A stretch of 64,000 nt of DNA from RYN-230 sp963813975 (lineage in GTDB: Bacteria; Actinomycetota; Actinomycetes; Streptosporangiales; Streptosporangiaceae), in NCBI GenBank assembly GCA_963813975.1, contig CAWFAP010000007.1:930001-994000 (forward strand), given 5' to 3'. This document shows, one piece after another, positions 40,283 through 49,088 of this stretch. Position 1 is the first letter of the stretch. The number at the start of each line of letters is the position of its first letter. The notes under the pieces are model-generated. The model was not told where the DNA came from, ran no database searches, and saw only the letters and a program-made list of their open reading frames with translations. The position numbers and the translations under genes were made by a program.

Positions 40283-41053
40283 TCACTCAGCCTGGTCGGC
40301 GGCCGCGTGCGGCCGGTCGTCACGCCCGGTTTCCCCGGCCGGCGGCGAGCCGGGCGTGTTGCTGAGGCGGCCGTCGGTCCCGTCCCGGCCGGGGCCGCTG
40401 TCCTGGTCGCGGCCGGCGCGCCGGGAGCGGAGCAGTTCGAGGCCGATCGGGATCAGCGAGACGATGACGATCACGGCGATGATCGGCAGCAGATAGGTGT
40501 CGATGCTGGGGATCGTGCTGCCCAGGGCGTAGCCGGCCAGCGTGACCCCGGCCGACCAGATGATGCCGCCGACGACCTGCCACAGGGTGAAGGTCCGGAG
40601 CGGCACGTCCAGCGCGCCGCACATCGGGTTCAGCACGGTGCGCACCACCGGGATGAAGCGGGCCAGCACGATGGCCTTGCCGTACCCGTACCGCTCGAGC
40701 AGGTCGCCGGCGCGTTCGGTGCCCTGGCGCACGAAGCGGTTGCTGGTGTGGCCGAGCAGGGGACGGCCGCCGCGCCCGATGTAGTAGCCCGTCTGCGCGC
40801 CGAGCAGCGCGCCGCCGATCGCGGCCAGGATGACCACCGGCAGCGACAGGTGCACCGAGTGCGAGCCGGTGGTGGTGCACAGCAGCCCGGCGGTGAACAG
40901 CAGCGAGTCGCCGGGCAGGAAGAACCCGATGAGCAGCCCGGTCTCGGCGAACAGGGCGAGAAAGACCCCGAGTGCGCCCAGGCTGGCCAGCAAGGACGTC
41001 GAGCTCAGCGGGTTGAGCGCGCCTACCAGGTGCGCGCCGCCCTGGGACAGCAT
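40283..41053 (-). CDS. DedA-family membrane protein
   Basis: 256-residue DedA/SNARE-associated membrane protein, a family of proposed lipid scramblases or flippases important for envelope homeostasis. Family motifs are FAETGLLIGFFLPGDSLLFTAG, GYYIGRGGRPLL, FIPVVRTVLNPMCG (with the conserved Arg) and FTLWQVVGGIIW. The C-terminal 45 residues are a hydrophilic tail. ATG 41053 has AAGGAG eight bases upstream. Confidence 0.92.
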   Translation of the reverse strand: MLSQGGAHLVGALNPLSSTSLLASLGALGVFLALFAETGLLIGFFLPGDSLLFTAGLLCTTTGSHSVHLSLPVVILAAIGGALLGAQTGYYIGRGGRPLLGHTSNRFVRQGTERAGDLLERYGYGKAIVLARFIPVVRTVLNPMCGALDVPLRTFTLWQVVGGIIWSAGVTLAGYALGSTIPSIDTYLLPIIAVIVIVSLIPIGLELLRSRRAGRDQDSGPGRDGTDGRLSNTPGSPPAGETGRDDRPHAAADQAE

Positions 41054-41446
41054 TCCCACGGCTCCTTTCCAGGCCGGGCCGGAGCAGGCCGGAGGGCCGC
41101 CCAGGCGGGGCTGTTGGCGCGCCACTACCCAGAACGGCGGGTCTCAGTGCGGTACGAAGGCCAAGTTCTGGTTAAGGAACCCAGAGCAGCGCCGCGTCCG
41201 GCGCGCCGCGGGCCGCAGACACGTTCCGGGCGTTAAGGTAACCGGCGTTACAGCGCGAGGTGTCCGGGAGGTGACCGGCCTTCGGCTTAATTTCGGCTGA
41301 CCGCATCCTCCAGAGTGCATGGACGGGTGCTCCTCGGCGTGCCACACTTCGGGAACGGTTGTTGAGTCGGCCGCAGCTTGGGGGCTGGCTGTTTGCGGGT
41401 CCAGATCCCGGGAAGGCGGCCTATCGATCCCGGAGGGGGGCCGAAC
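41054..41446. other. non-coding region upstream of DedA and Cys-rich gene
   Basis: 393 bases between divergent genes. It contains an inverted repeat GTAAC-CGGC-GTTAC (41238-41251), a possible operator, and otherwise nothing gene-like. Confidence 0.45.
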
Positions 41447-41806
41447 ATGGCTGGTGAAGATCGCTCAAGCGTTTCCCTCGCGCATCCGGCCGTGCAGTCC
41501 TGCTGGTTGTGCGGGACCAGGCTGCCGGCCCGCGAGATGGTGGCCGACGGCGGCAGTGCGTGCGCCGATCTGCGCTGGTACTGCGCGGACACCCGGCGGT
41601 GCACGGAACGCTGGACCTCGCGCTGGTCAGCAGGAGTGGGTCACGGCCGCGCCGGGCACAGTCACGCGAGCCCGGCGCTCGCGGATCAGGGACACGCGGG
41701 TCAGGGACACAGCGCCGTCCCGGGCCAGGGCGCCAGTGCCACGCCCGGCCGGGGCTCGCTCGCGGACCCGAGGGGCAGGCAGCTGGCCGGGTTAGGCGAC
41801 CGCTGA
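41447..41806 (+). CDS. small cysteine-rich protein, unknown
   Basis: 119 residues after a strong ribosome site (GGAGGGGGG, 41432-41440). The first 55 residues look conserved and metal-binding: SCWLCGTRLPAREMVADGG, then CADLRWYCADTRRCTERW, giving a CxxC followed by three more Cys, as in a small zinc ribbon or knuckle. The remaining half is Gly/His/Ala-rich and probably disordered. No function is assigned. Confidence 0.6.
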   Translation: MAGEDRSSVSLAHPAVQSCWLCGTRLPAREMVADGGSACADLRWYCADTRRCTERWTSRWSAGVGHGRAGHSHASPALADQGHAGQGHSAVPGQGASATPGRGSLADPRGRQLAGLGDR

Positions 41807-42074
41807 GTTTTTCCCGCGGGCGGCCCGCCCAGCCTGCCTTGTGCGCCCGGCCTGGCTCAGCCGCCGGCCACTCCCACCGAGGGCACGGCGGGCAGATCGC
41901 GGACGCCCGGGGCTACCGGCCGCCGGCGTCCGCGGACGCGTAGACCTGCCCGCGTCACCCACCAACCTCCTGGACAACGTAGTGGCCACGCCGGGGGCGC
42001 CGGACCGCCGTGGCCGGCCTGGCCCGAGGCTGGCCTGCTAACTTAGCCTCGACCCGACACGGGAGGATCCTGCC

Positions 42075-42272
42075 ATGCCCGGCCGCGAGGATTGCCCACG
42101 GGATGAGTACGACCCCGGCCGGGTCGCCGCCGCCCAGCAGCTCAGCACGTACCGGCGGCTGGCCACGGCGGTGAGCGGGGCGGCCAAGAGCGGGGACGCC
42201 GAGGCCGCCCGGGACGATTTCGAGCGCGTCTCGGCGGCGTTCTTCGCCGAGCTGGAACGCAAGTTCCTCTAG
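42075..42272 (+). CDS. small hypothetical protein (65 aa)
   Basis: Short, charged, likely helical (RVAAAQQLSTYRRLATAV, AEAARDDFERVSAAFFAELE). ATG 42075 is preceded by GGGAGGATCC at normal spacing, and codon use fits the genome. There is no recognised domain. Confidence 0.5.
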   Translation: MPGREDCPRDEYDPGRVAAAQQLSTYRRLATAVSGAAKSGDAEAARDDFERVSAAFFAELERKFL

Positions 42273-42316
42273 GGATCTGGATGGAACGCCGGGCGGTAGT
42301 CACCGGCGGCCGGCTG

Positions 42317-43099
42317 CTAGGCCAGCAGGTCCGCCAGGGTACCGCGCATATCCTTACCCCCGGGCGTGCCGGAGACCAGCGCGCCGTGGTCGTCGGGATC
42401 CCGGTGGAAGACGTGCAGCCGGCCCTCCCGGCGGGCCAGGACCAGGTCGGTGCTGTCCCCCGCGACCTCCTGTGATCCGTCCGTGGTGTACGGGGTGACG
42501 GTGACCAGCGCGGAGCGCTCAGCGCCGGCCAGCACGACGTCGATGCCGCGGGCCCCCGCGGTGCCAGCTGCTGTGCCGCCTGCCGGCGTGCCGTCCGCTG
42601 GTGGGCCGGCCTCCGCCCGCGGCCCGCGCGGCAGCAGGGCCTCGAGCAGGCCGAGGGCCTCGTCGAGGGTGTACAGCCCGAGTTCGTGCACGCCCAGCGC
42701 GTCGATGCGGACCACCAGGGCGATCCGCTCGGGCTGGGGGAGCAGCAGGATCCGCCACGGCTCGCCCGGCTCCGTGCCGGCGACCCGGGCGTCCAGCACC
42801 GTACGGGCCCGCTGCTGGAACGCGACCGCGATGCCCAGGTCCCCGCGCACCTGGACCTGCGCTCCGGGCGGCCCGGCCACCAGGAGCTGGCGGGCCGCCA
42901 GCGAACGGACGGCCTCGGCCAGCACCTCGTCCGACGGACGCGCCTCCAGGAAGTCCACGATCGCGTCGACCGCGGTGAGCTCGGCGATGGTGTACGCGCC
43001 GAGCAGCACCGGCCCGGTGCCGACCAGGTTCACCACGGAAGAGACGAGACCTTCCGGGACCGACGCCTCACCCGGGACCCTGGTGCCCGCCTCAGTCAT
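42317..43099 (-). CDS. uncharacterised protein, second gene of a pair
   Basis: 260 residues, no signal peptide or membrane helix. N-terminal Leu/Val-rich helices (GLVSSVVNLVGTGPVLLGAY, VDAIVDFLEARPSDEVLAEA) are followed by a strand-rich half (WRILLLPQPERIALVVRIDA, ALVTVTPYTTDG, LHVFHRDPDD) and a Gly/Thr-rich insert. No domain is recognised. Its start overlaps the stop of the upstream gene (ATGA), so the two proteins are made together. Confidence 0.65.
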   Translation of the reverse strand: MTEAGTRVPGEASVPEGLVSSVVNLVGTGPVLLGAYTIAELTAVDAIVDFLEARPSDEVLAEAVRSLAARQLLVAGPPGAQVQVRGDLGIAVAFQQRARTVLDARVAGTEPGEPWRILLLPQPERIALVVRIDALGVHELGLYTLDEALGLLEALLPRGPRAEAGPPADGTPAGGTAAGTAGARGIDVVLAGAERSALVTVTPYTTDGSQEVAGDSTDLVLARREGRLHVFHRDPDDHGALVSGTPGGKDMRGTLADLLA

Positions 43100-44040
43100 A
43101 ACGCCCCCGCTCCCGCCCAGAGCGCCGCGGCCGGCGGCTGCTCACGGCGCTCGTTCAGGATCCCGGCCGCGGTGCGGGACGGTGTCTCGGTCACCCACAC
43201 GTCGGAGTTGCCGAACAGGCCGCGCCCGGCCCGGCCGGGGAGGGCCTGGCCCAGCTCGTTCGCCGGGTCCGGCCGGTCTGGCGGCGGGAACCGCGCCGCG
43301 AGGTCCTGCGACGCCGAGGTGACATCGTCGTCCAGCTCGATCCGGCGCAGCGCCAATGCCATTGACTCCGCCACCGGCGGCGCCAGCGAGGTGGGGAGGG
43401 CCAGGTCCGGTGACAGGTACATCGGCCGCCGCTCGGTCAGCCGGGACAGGCCCCACGGGCCGACGTTGCTGCGGGTCACCCGGTACACCACGTAGTCCAT
43501 GAGATGGCGCAGGTCAGTCAGGCTGGGCAGCTTGCGCTGGCCGAACGCGGCCGGCGTCTTCTCCAGCTGCACCCAGGTGCCCTGGGCCGTGCGGCCGTGC
43601 AGCTTCTCCCGGACCACCTGCCCCCGCATCCCGATGTCGGGATAGCGGGTCTTGTCGATGTCCTTGTGGTGGCTGGACATGCGCAGGTGGCTGACCTTGG
43701 CGAACCGCCAGTCCTCGTACAGTTGCGGGTCGTCGACCAGGACGTGGCCGCCGCACAGCACATCGTGCAGCTGGGGGACCTGCAGGCCGTGCCGCTCCAG
43801 GTCGGCGATGATCGCCGCTTCCTCCGGGCTGAGCTGCGCGGCCGCGGCCAGCAGGCCCTTGCGGTAGGCGCCCGCCCGGGCGGTGATCGCGATCATCAGC
43901 CGGACCCGGTCCCGCACCTGCTCGGTGCGCTGGCGGGTCAGCGGCTTCACCCCTGTCTTGGTGTGCCGCCTGGTGGTGCGCCGGCCGCCGCCGTGCCGCC
44001 CGGTCCGCCCGGCCCTGAGCCCCTGCTGCTTATGCTCCAC
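43096..44040 (-). CDS. uncharacterised protein, first gene of a pair
   Basis: 314 residues with a very basic N-terminus (residues 1-45, many Arg/Lys/His). The middle is well structured in appearance: HDVLCGGHVLVDDPQLYEDW, KVSHLRMSSHHKDIDKTRYP, LHGRTAQGTWVQLEKTP, TDLRHLMDYVVYRV, RRPMYLSPDL. The SSHHKDIDKTRYPD segment could be a catalytic or metal site, but I cannot tie it to a family. It is translationally coupled to the next gene. Confidence 0.65.
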   Translation of the reverse strand: MEHKQQGLRAGRTGRHGGGRRTTRRHTKTGVKPLTRQRTEQVRDRVRLMIAITARAGAYRKGLLAAAAQLSPEEAAIIADLERHGLQVPQLHDVLCGGHVLVDDPQLYEDWRFAKVSHLRMSSHHKDIDKTRYPDIGMRGQVVREKLHGRTAQGTWVQLEKTPAAFGQRKLPSLTDLRHLMDYVVYRVTRSNVGPWGLSRLTERRPMYLSPDLALPTSLAPPVAESMALALRRIELDDDVTSASQDLAARFPPPDRPDPANELGQALPGRAGRGLFGNSDVWVTETPSRTAAGILNERREQPPAAALWAGAGAL

Positions 44041-44292
44041 ATTTCCCAGTAGAACATAGGCCCCACCAGCACGTGAATTCTCCTCCGGGCGCCCCGGGTT
44101 TCTGCGGTGACAACCCCGGAACCGTCGGGAAGTCCCAGCTCATGAGCGTCGCGCTGGGGTCAGGGATGGCACCGGTACGTTTTAGTGAAAAGAAGGATAT
44201 TAGCCGTTTCCGCCGCTTCCGGTTGGCTGGGCAGCCGAAGCGGCAGGCTGTGGTCAGGGGATAACGCGCAGAATGGCTATAGGGCTGACGGG

Positions 44293-45227
44293 CTACGGCC
44301 AGTTGCGGACGGCATCGGTCACGAAGGTGACGATGCGTGCCGCTGCTTGCCTGCCCGGGTCAAGATCGGGGTTGTAGACGGTGATGCTCCAGCCGCGGCA
44401 GCCACCGGTTCGCAGCGCAGATGAGACGATCTCGGCGAGCTCGGACCATGCGAGTCCACCGGGAAGGAGCGTCTCGCCCGGGGCGCCGCAGGCGGTGAAC
44501 TCCGAGCGCGACAGGACATCCAGGTCAGTGTGCAGCCACCAGCCCGGCGCCTGCGAGGCGACACGCTCAGCTGCTTCGCGTCCGGCGTTCGCGGGGTCCG
44601 GGCGCAGGTCATCGGGCGGCCGCAGCAGAACACGGTCAGCGAGCGTCGGGACGTTCAGCTTCCTGCGATAGGCGTCATCGCGCGGTCCCAGGATGGCCAC
44701 TGCGGCCGGCCGCAGGGCAGGCAGCCAGGGCCGCAGCGCCTCAGGCGCCCGCTCGCCGGTGAGCCCGAGCAAGAGCGCGATCTCCATGTTGGCCGCCTCA
44801 CCGTTTTGCGAGGCGTCCATCGGCGTGGCGTCCTCGTGACCATCAAGGAACACCAGCCCGGCTTCACCCAGGGCAGCATGCAGCGCCGGGACGGCAGCAA
44901 GCAGCACCGAGCAGTCAGCACCGTAGAGCAGAGGGAACCGATCTGCCGATAGCGCGCTGGCCACCCGCGTATGCAGCTCGGCCAGCATGCTCAGCAACGC
45001 CGGCTCGTTCAGCAGGCCCGAATCAGCGGCGCGTGCGGGGCTCGGCTCGGGTGCGACGACGTCTGGCGCGGTCCTCGCGCGCCCCGCGAACGCTGCCTGC
45101 AGCCCGGCGGCGCGCAACGCCGCCGGCGCCCGCGCCTGGGCACCGGCAGGCCCATGCCGTCGAAGGCCACCCCAATGAGATCGACCTGCTCAGTACTGTC
45201 CGGCTTCCACGCTGCGCGCGCAGTCAT
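44293..45227 (-). pseudogene. arginase/agmatinase-family gene with a frameshift
   Basis: The start at 45227 has a ribosome site and encodes MTARAAWKPDSTEQVDLIG then VAFDGMG. At about 45150 the frame must change to continue as QARAPAALRAAG and on to 44293. One missing base in the run CCC at 45151-45153 (plus strand) explains it. The downstream frame has ureohydrolase metal motifs: FLDGHEDATPMDAS and HTDLDVLSRSEF, plus ITVYNPDLDP. Either the gene is broken or this base is a sequencing error. Reaction class by family: hydrolysis of a guanidino or formimino group with Mn2+. Confidence 0.75.
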
Positions 45228-45264
45228 ACCTTGTCCCTGGTAAGAAAACTTCGTTCACACGACA

Positions 45265-46059
45265 CTAGAGGGTGGGCAGTACTCCGCCGTCCACGGTGAA
45301 CTGGCTGCCGGTGAGGTACGCGGCGCCCGGTGAGGCCAGGAACGCGATCAGCTCCGCGACCTCGCCAGCCGTGCCCGCCCGGTCCAGCGGGATGTCCATG
45401 GCCGCGACCGTGCGGCCGAGCGCCTTCTCCGGGTCGGTGCCCGCCTGGCTGGCGAGCGCGGCCATCCGGGTGTCCAGTGCCTCGGTGCGGATCAGCCCCG
45501 GCAGGACGACGTTGACCCGGATGCCATGACGGCCGACCTCGTTGGCCAGCCCCTTGCTGTAGGCGGTGAGCGCCGCCTTCGCCGCCGTGTACGGCAGTGA
45601 TGACGGCCGCGGCAGGCGTGCCGCGTTTGACCCCACATGGACGATCGACCCGCCGCGGCCCTGGGCGATCATGGCCGGCAGCAGGGCGCGGTCCAGCCGT
45701 ACCGCCGACAGGAGGTTAAGGTCCAGGTCGTGCTGCCAGTCCTCGTCGGTGAACGACAGCACCCCCTCAGGCCGGTGGGTCTGGCCACCCGCGTTCGACA
45801 CGAGGATGTCCACGCCGCCCAGCAGTTCGAGCGCCTTCCCGGCCAGCGCGGCCACGCCGCCCGCGGTGGCGATATCCGCCGCCACGAACCGGCCCGGGCC
45901 GGTCCCCGGTGACGTGGGCGCGGCCCGCGCGGCGACGACCACCTCGGCGCCCGCCCCGGCCAGGCGGCGCGCGGTGGCGGCCCCGATGCCGCGGGTGCCG
46001 CCGGTCACGAGCACCCGGGCCCCGGTCAGTCCGGTCACAGAAGTCGTCTCGACGCTCAT
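45265..46059 (-). CDS. SDR-family oxidoreductase
   Basis: 264-residue short-chain dehydrogenase/reductase. The cofactor motif is VTGGTRGIGAATARRLAGAG, NAGG is present in DILVSNAGG, and the catalytic Tyr and Lys are in LPYTAAKAALTAYSKG. The C-terminus is the usual YLTGSQFTVDGG. It is divergent from an ArsR-type regulator across a double palindrome and is probably its target. The substrate is unknown. Confidence 0.9.
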   Translation of the reverse strand: MSVETTSVTGLTGARVLVTGGTRGIGAATARRLAGAGAEVVVAARAAPTSPGTGPGRFVAADIATAGGVAALAGKALELLGGVDILVSNAGGQTHRPEGVLSFTDEDWQHDLDLNLLSAVRLDRALLPAMIAQGRGGSIVHVGSNAARLPRPSSLPYTAAKAALTAYSKGLANEVGRHGIRVNVVLPGLIRTEALDTRMAALASQAGTDPEKALGRTVAAMDIPLDRAGTAGEVAELIAFLASPGAAYLTGSQFTVDGGVLPTL

Positions 46060-46076
46060 GACCCCGGAGCCTAGCT

Positions 46077-46106
46077 AATCATCGATGATTGTCAATCATC
46101 GATGAT
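46077..46106. promoter_or_regulatory. double palindromic operator (ATCATCGATGAT x2)
   Basis: Two perfect 12-bp palindromes, ATCATCGATGAT, lie at 46078-46089 and 46095-46106, 17 bp centre to centre, exactly between the divergent SDR gene and the ArsR-family gene. This is a typical layout for an autoregulating ArsR dimer binding twice. Confidence 0.7.
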
Positions 46107-46124
46107 GGCCGGTAGGTTCGGGGC

Positions 46125-46511
46125 ATGCGATCGCTGGACCACTGCGCGGCCGGAGAGATCAATCTCGCCGGGGTCCTGTACGCGCTGGCCGATCCGGTCA
46201 GGCTGCAGATCGCCCGCGTGCTCTCCGACGGGCGGGAGCACGTTCAGGCCGACTTTCCCGCTGAAGTCTCCCAGTCGACGCTCAGCCACCACATGAAGCG
46301 TTTGCGCCAGGCGGGCGTCGCCTGGTCGCGCCCCGAGGGCACCCGCTGCTACGTTTCGCTGCGCGCCGACCTGGAGCAGCGCTTCCCCGGCTTGCTGGCC
46401 ACGATCCTGGCCGCTGACGAGGACCAGGTGCCGCTGATGCCGGGCCGCGGCGCCGACGAGGACCAGGTGCCGCGGGCGCCGGGCCGCGCCGCCGCCGCCG
46501 GCGTGGGCTAG
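46125..46511 (+). CDS. ArsR-family transcriptional regulator (SDR-linked)
   Basis: 128 residues. Winged HTH: LAGVLYALADPVRLQIARVL and STLSHHMKRLRQAGV, a standard ArsR core. The metal-binding cysteine patterns of arsenic sensors are absent, so it may respond to another signal. The C-terminal 30 residues come from a 39-bp tandem duplication (46413-46451 and 46452-46490) that repeats DEDQVP. It is divergent from the SDR gene. Confidence 0.88.
   Translation: MRSLDHCAAGEINLAGVLYALADPVRLQIARVLSDGREHVQADFPAEVSQSTLSHHMKRLRQAGVAWSRPEGTRCYVSLRADLEQRFPGLLATILAADEDQVPLMPGRGADEDQVPRAPGRAAAAGVG
46413..46490 (+). repeat. 39-bp tandem duplication inside the ArsR gene
   Basis: Units 46413-46451 and 46452-46490 differ at a few positions and share GACGAGGACCAGGTGCCGC. 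They add one extra 13-residue copy at the C-terminus without breaking the frame. Confidence 0.75.
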
Positions 46512-46672
46512 TGGCACCCCGGGACGGCCGCTGGGGCGGGCCTGACCGCATGGGCCGGTGGTCACATTGATCATGGCCTGCGCCGACATTTCACGCCGGT
46601 GGTGCGCCTCTCCGGGGTGTTTTAACCGTTCCGACGCACGGCCAGCGTGAAACGTGGGCGGGAGGGGCCGGT

Positions 46673-47080
46673 GTGACTGGAATGCATGAGGTCCCGGGGA
46701 GGCCACGACCGCGAGCTATGACGCAACGGGCGATGCAGGAAGCGACGTTCCTGATTCTTACCTCGCTGGCCACCGGCAGCCAGCACGGTTACGGCATCAT
46801 CACCGACGTCACGCAGATCTCGGGCGGCCGCGTCCGGCTGCGCGCGGGGACCCTCTACACCGCGTTGGACCGCCTGCGTACCGACGAACTGATCGCGGTG
46901 GACCGGGAAGAGATCGTCGATAACCGGCTGCGCCGGTACTACCGGCTCACGCCCAAGGGCTCGGAGACACTGGCCGGCGAGGCCGCGCGGTTGCGGGCCA
47001 ACGCCACGGTGGCCCAGTCCCGGCTGGCCCAGTCCCGGCTCGCACCGCCGCGGCCGAACCTGGCGGGGGGCGCATCGTGA
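46673..47080 (+). CDS. PadR-family transcriptional regulator
   Basis: 135 residues. The PadR winged helix is clear: ATFLILTSLATGSQHGYGII, RLRAGTLYTALDRLRTDELI, RRYYRLTPKGSETLAGEA. GTG 46673 follows GGCGGGAGGGG; ATG 46682 is possible. The stop overlaps the next start (GTGA). PadR regulators in actinomycetes often precede a membrane protein, as here. Confidence 0.88.
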   Translation: MTGMHEVPGRPRPRAMTQRAMQEATFLILTSLATGSQHGYGIITDVTQISGGRVRLRAGTLYTALDRLRTDELIAVDREEIVDNRLRRYYRLTPKGSETLAGEAARLRANATVAQSRLAQSRLAPPRPNLAGGAS

Positions 47081-48094
47081 CTGACTCCGCTGGCCCGGAG
47101 CAGGGATACCGGCGGTTGCTGGCCTGGTATCCCCGTGCGTACCGCCGCGAGCATGCGGACGAGATCCTCACCGTGCTGATGGCGAGCGCGGGGGACGGCC
47201 AGCGGCGGCCCCGCCTGGCGGAGTCTGCCGACGTGCTGTGGAGCGCGCTGATGATGCGCCTCCGGGGCCCGGTTCCCTCGGGGGAGAGCCGGCCCTGGAC
47301 CGATGCGCTGGCCCTGTTCAGGCCTGGTGGCACCGTTGTTCCTGCTGGTGGTGGACGTCCTGGCGGTGACGTTTCCGTACCGGCTGCAGACGGTCTCCAG
47401 GCCCCCGATTTTCGCGGAACTGATCGACCGGAATGCGGAGATCGGCGGGCTGTCCCTGCTGCACGTGCCCGTGTTCGACATCACCATCGGCGGCGAGGTG
47501 ATCGTCGCTGTCCTCGTGCTGCTGGGGATGCGCTGGATTTCCCTGGGCGTAATGGCGGCCCTGGCCGCCTACTGGGTCGCCACGGGCCAGTCGATGCCCT
47601 GGATTCCCTATCCGCTGCAGTTGCTGACCACGGGCGTCTTCCTCGTCGAGGCGGCCGCTCTGATCGCCTCACCGGGACCACGGCGCGGACGCCAGCTCAT
47701 GAACTGGCGCTACGCGGTGGTTCTCCTCGTGGCCGCGGGTGCGGTCCAGCTATCGACGTTCCTGTACAACACGATGAGCCCTTTCTGGCGTCGTCTGGCC
47801 GGGCCCTCGTCCGGCATGACGCTGTGCCTGGCCGGGAGCATCGTCCTCGCGGCGGCCGTGGTGGTCCTGGCCCTGATCTGGAAGCTGAGCCGCTATCTCC
47901 TGCTGCTGCTCGCGGCCATGTGCTATCCCTACGCGATCCAGCTGGCCTTCGTCTCCACTGGCGGCACCACCGACCTGCTCGGCAACCCCACGCCCGCGCA
48001 CCTCACCGCGCTCTATCTCCCGCTCGTCCTATTCGCTTTCGGGGTGGTCCTCGCGGCGGTGACGCCACACCCGTCCCGCCTCCAGCCGTCCTGA
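47077..48094 (+). pseudogene. PadR-linked membrane protein gene with a frameshift
   Basis: The first about 80 codons (GYRRLLAWYPRAYRREHADE and on to RPWTDALALF) have the N-terminus typical of PadR-partner membrane proteins. At 47321 an extra G moves the rest into another frame, which continues as GLVAPLFLLVVDVLAV and about six hydrophobic segments to 48094. Deleting one G of GG (47321-47322) restores ALFSLVAPLFLLVV. It is a single-base insertion or a sequencing error. The function of the intact family is not known. Confidence 0.75.
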
Positions 48095-48136
48095 GGTCAC
48101 GGCTCCCGGCGCGGCCGCGGCGCCCGGTGCCGCAGG

Positions 48137-48619
48137 TCAGATCAGGGGACTGCGGCGTTCGATGAAGACCACGTCGCGCCAGCGGCCCCGACGCCGGCCG
48201 ATGCGCTCGCGGGTCCCCACGGTGCGGAACCCGGCGGCCCGGTGCAGCGCGGCGCTGGCGGCGTTCTCGGGGAAGATCCCGCTCTGGATGGTCCAGATCC
48301 CGGCGGCCTCGGTCGAGCTGATCAGCGTGTCCAGGAGCCGGCGGCCGACACCCTCGCCACGGGCGCCCGGGTGCACGTAGACCGAGTGCTCGACCACGCC
48401 GGCGTAGACACAGCGGCCGGACACGGCAGAGACCGCGACCCAGCCGAGGACGTCACCACCGGCGCGGGCGACGTAGCGGTGGTCCGGCAGCTTGGCCGCG
48501 GTGAACTCGGCCCAGCCGGGGGCCTGCGTCTCGAAGGTGGCGTTGCCCTCGTCGATGCCCGCCTGGTAGATCGCGAGCACGTCGGCGGCGTGCTCCGCGA
48601 GCATCGGCCCGATGTCCAT
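48137..48619 (-). CDS. GNAT acetyltransferase, phosphinothricin/arsinothricin type
   Basis: 160 residues. It follows the Pat/Bar family along its length: IYQAGIDEGNATFETQAPGW, GWVAVSAVSGRCVYAGVVEH, SVYVHPGARGEGVGRRLLDT (acetyl-CoA loop), and FPENAASAALHRAAGFRTVG. Members acetylate phosphinothricin, methionine sulfoximine or, as ArsN1, the arsenical antibiotic arsinothricin. The position 8 bases after an ArsR gene and close to arsI/arsC makes the ArsN role attractive, but the sequence alone cannot tell. Confidence 0.82.
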   Translation of the reverse strand: MDIGPMLAEHAADVLAIYQAGIDEGNATFETQAPGWAEFTAAKLPDHRYVARAGGDVLGWVAVSAVSGRCVYAGVVEHSVYVHPGARGEGVGRRLLDTLISSTEAAGIWTIQSGIFPENAASAALHRAAGFRTVGTRERIGRRRGRWRDVVFIERRSPLI

Positions 48620-48627
48620 GGAGCGGG

Positions 48628-48963
48628 TCAGCGGGTGGTCGGGGGCGGGACGGGTGAGGGTCTGCCCATGACCAGGTCGGCGGCGGTCGGGAAGCACTTC
48701 ACGCACTCTTCGTTGATCCGGTAGAGACGGGAGGTGCCCCGGTCCTCGGCCAGCACGAAACCGACCGCGGCCAGCTGCCGGAGATGCTCGGACACGGTGG
48801 ACTGGCCGACCGGCACGGCCGCCACGATCTCCTTGACCGTCAGCGGCACACCGCGCCGGGCCAGCAGGGACACCACCTGCACGCGGGTGCCGTCGGCCAG
48901 CGCCTTGAACCAGGCGGCGTACGTGTCCGCGGTCTCGCGATCGAGCGGCTCGGTGTTCTTCAT
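48628..48963 (-). CDS. ArsR-family regulator with C-terminal CxxC
   Basis: 111 residues. Winged HTH: WFKALADGTRVQVVSLLARR, VGQSTVSEHLRQLAAVGFVL. The tail contains NEECVKCFPTAADLVMG, where the CxxC may bind a metalloid. The frame is open upstream, but homology starts at MKNTEPLDRE (ATG 48963). It is in one operon with the Pat-like gene. Confidence 0.87.
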   Translation of the reverse strand: MKNTEPLDRETADTYAAWFKALADGTRVQVVSLLARRGVPLTVKEIVAAVPVGQSTVSEHLRQLAAVGFVLAEDRGTSRLYRINEECVKCFPTAADLVMGRPSPVPPPTTR

Positions 48964-48987
48964 CGGTAATCGACGATAGGCGATGAA
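48959..48987. promoter_or_regulatory. inverted repeat at the ArsR start
   Basis: TTCATCG (48959-48965) and CGATGAA (48981-48987) flank an inner ATCG-A-CGAT (48969-48977). The nested dyad covers the start codon region of the ArsR gene and is a plausible autoregulatory site. Confidence 0.45.
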
Positions 48988-49088
48988 AGGCGGCAGGGCA
49001 ACCTCGCGGGCATCTGGGTGAGCTGCGTACTCGGCCGCGTTCCCGGACGGGGCGACTGCGGCAGGTTCCTGGACGGAGCGACTGCGGG

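Noticed and set aside
45150..47330. Programmed frameshifting in the arginase-like and PadR-partner genes
   Set aside because: No slippery heptamer or downstream structure typical of recoding; both are simple one-base changes in short G/C runs.
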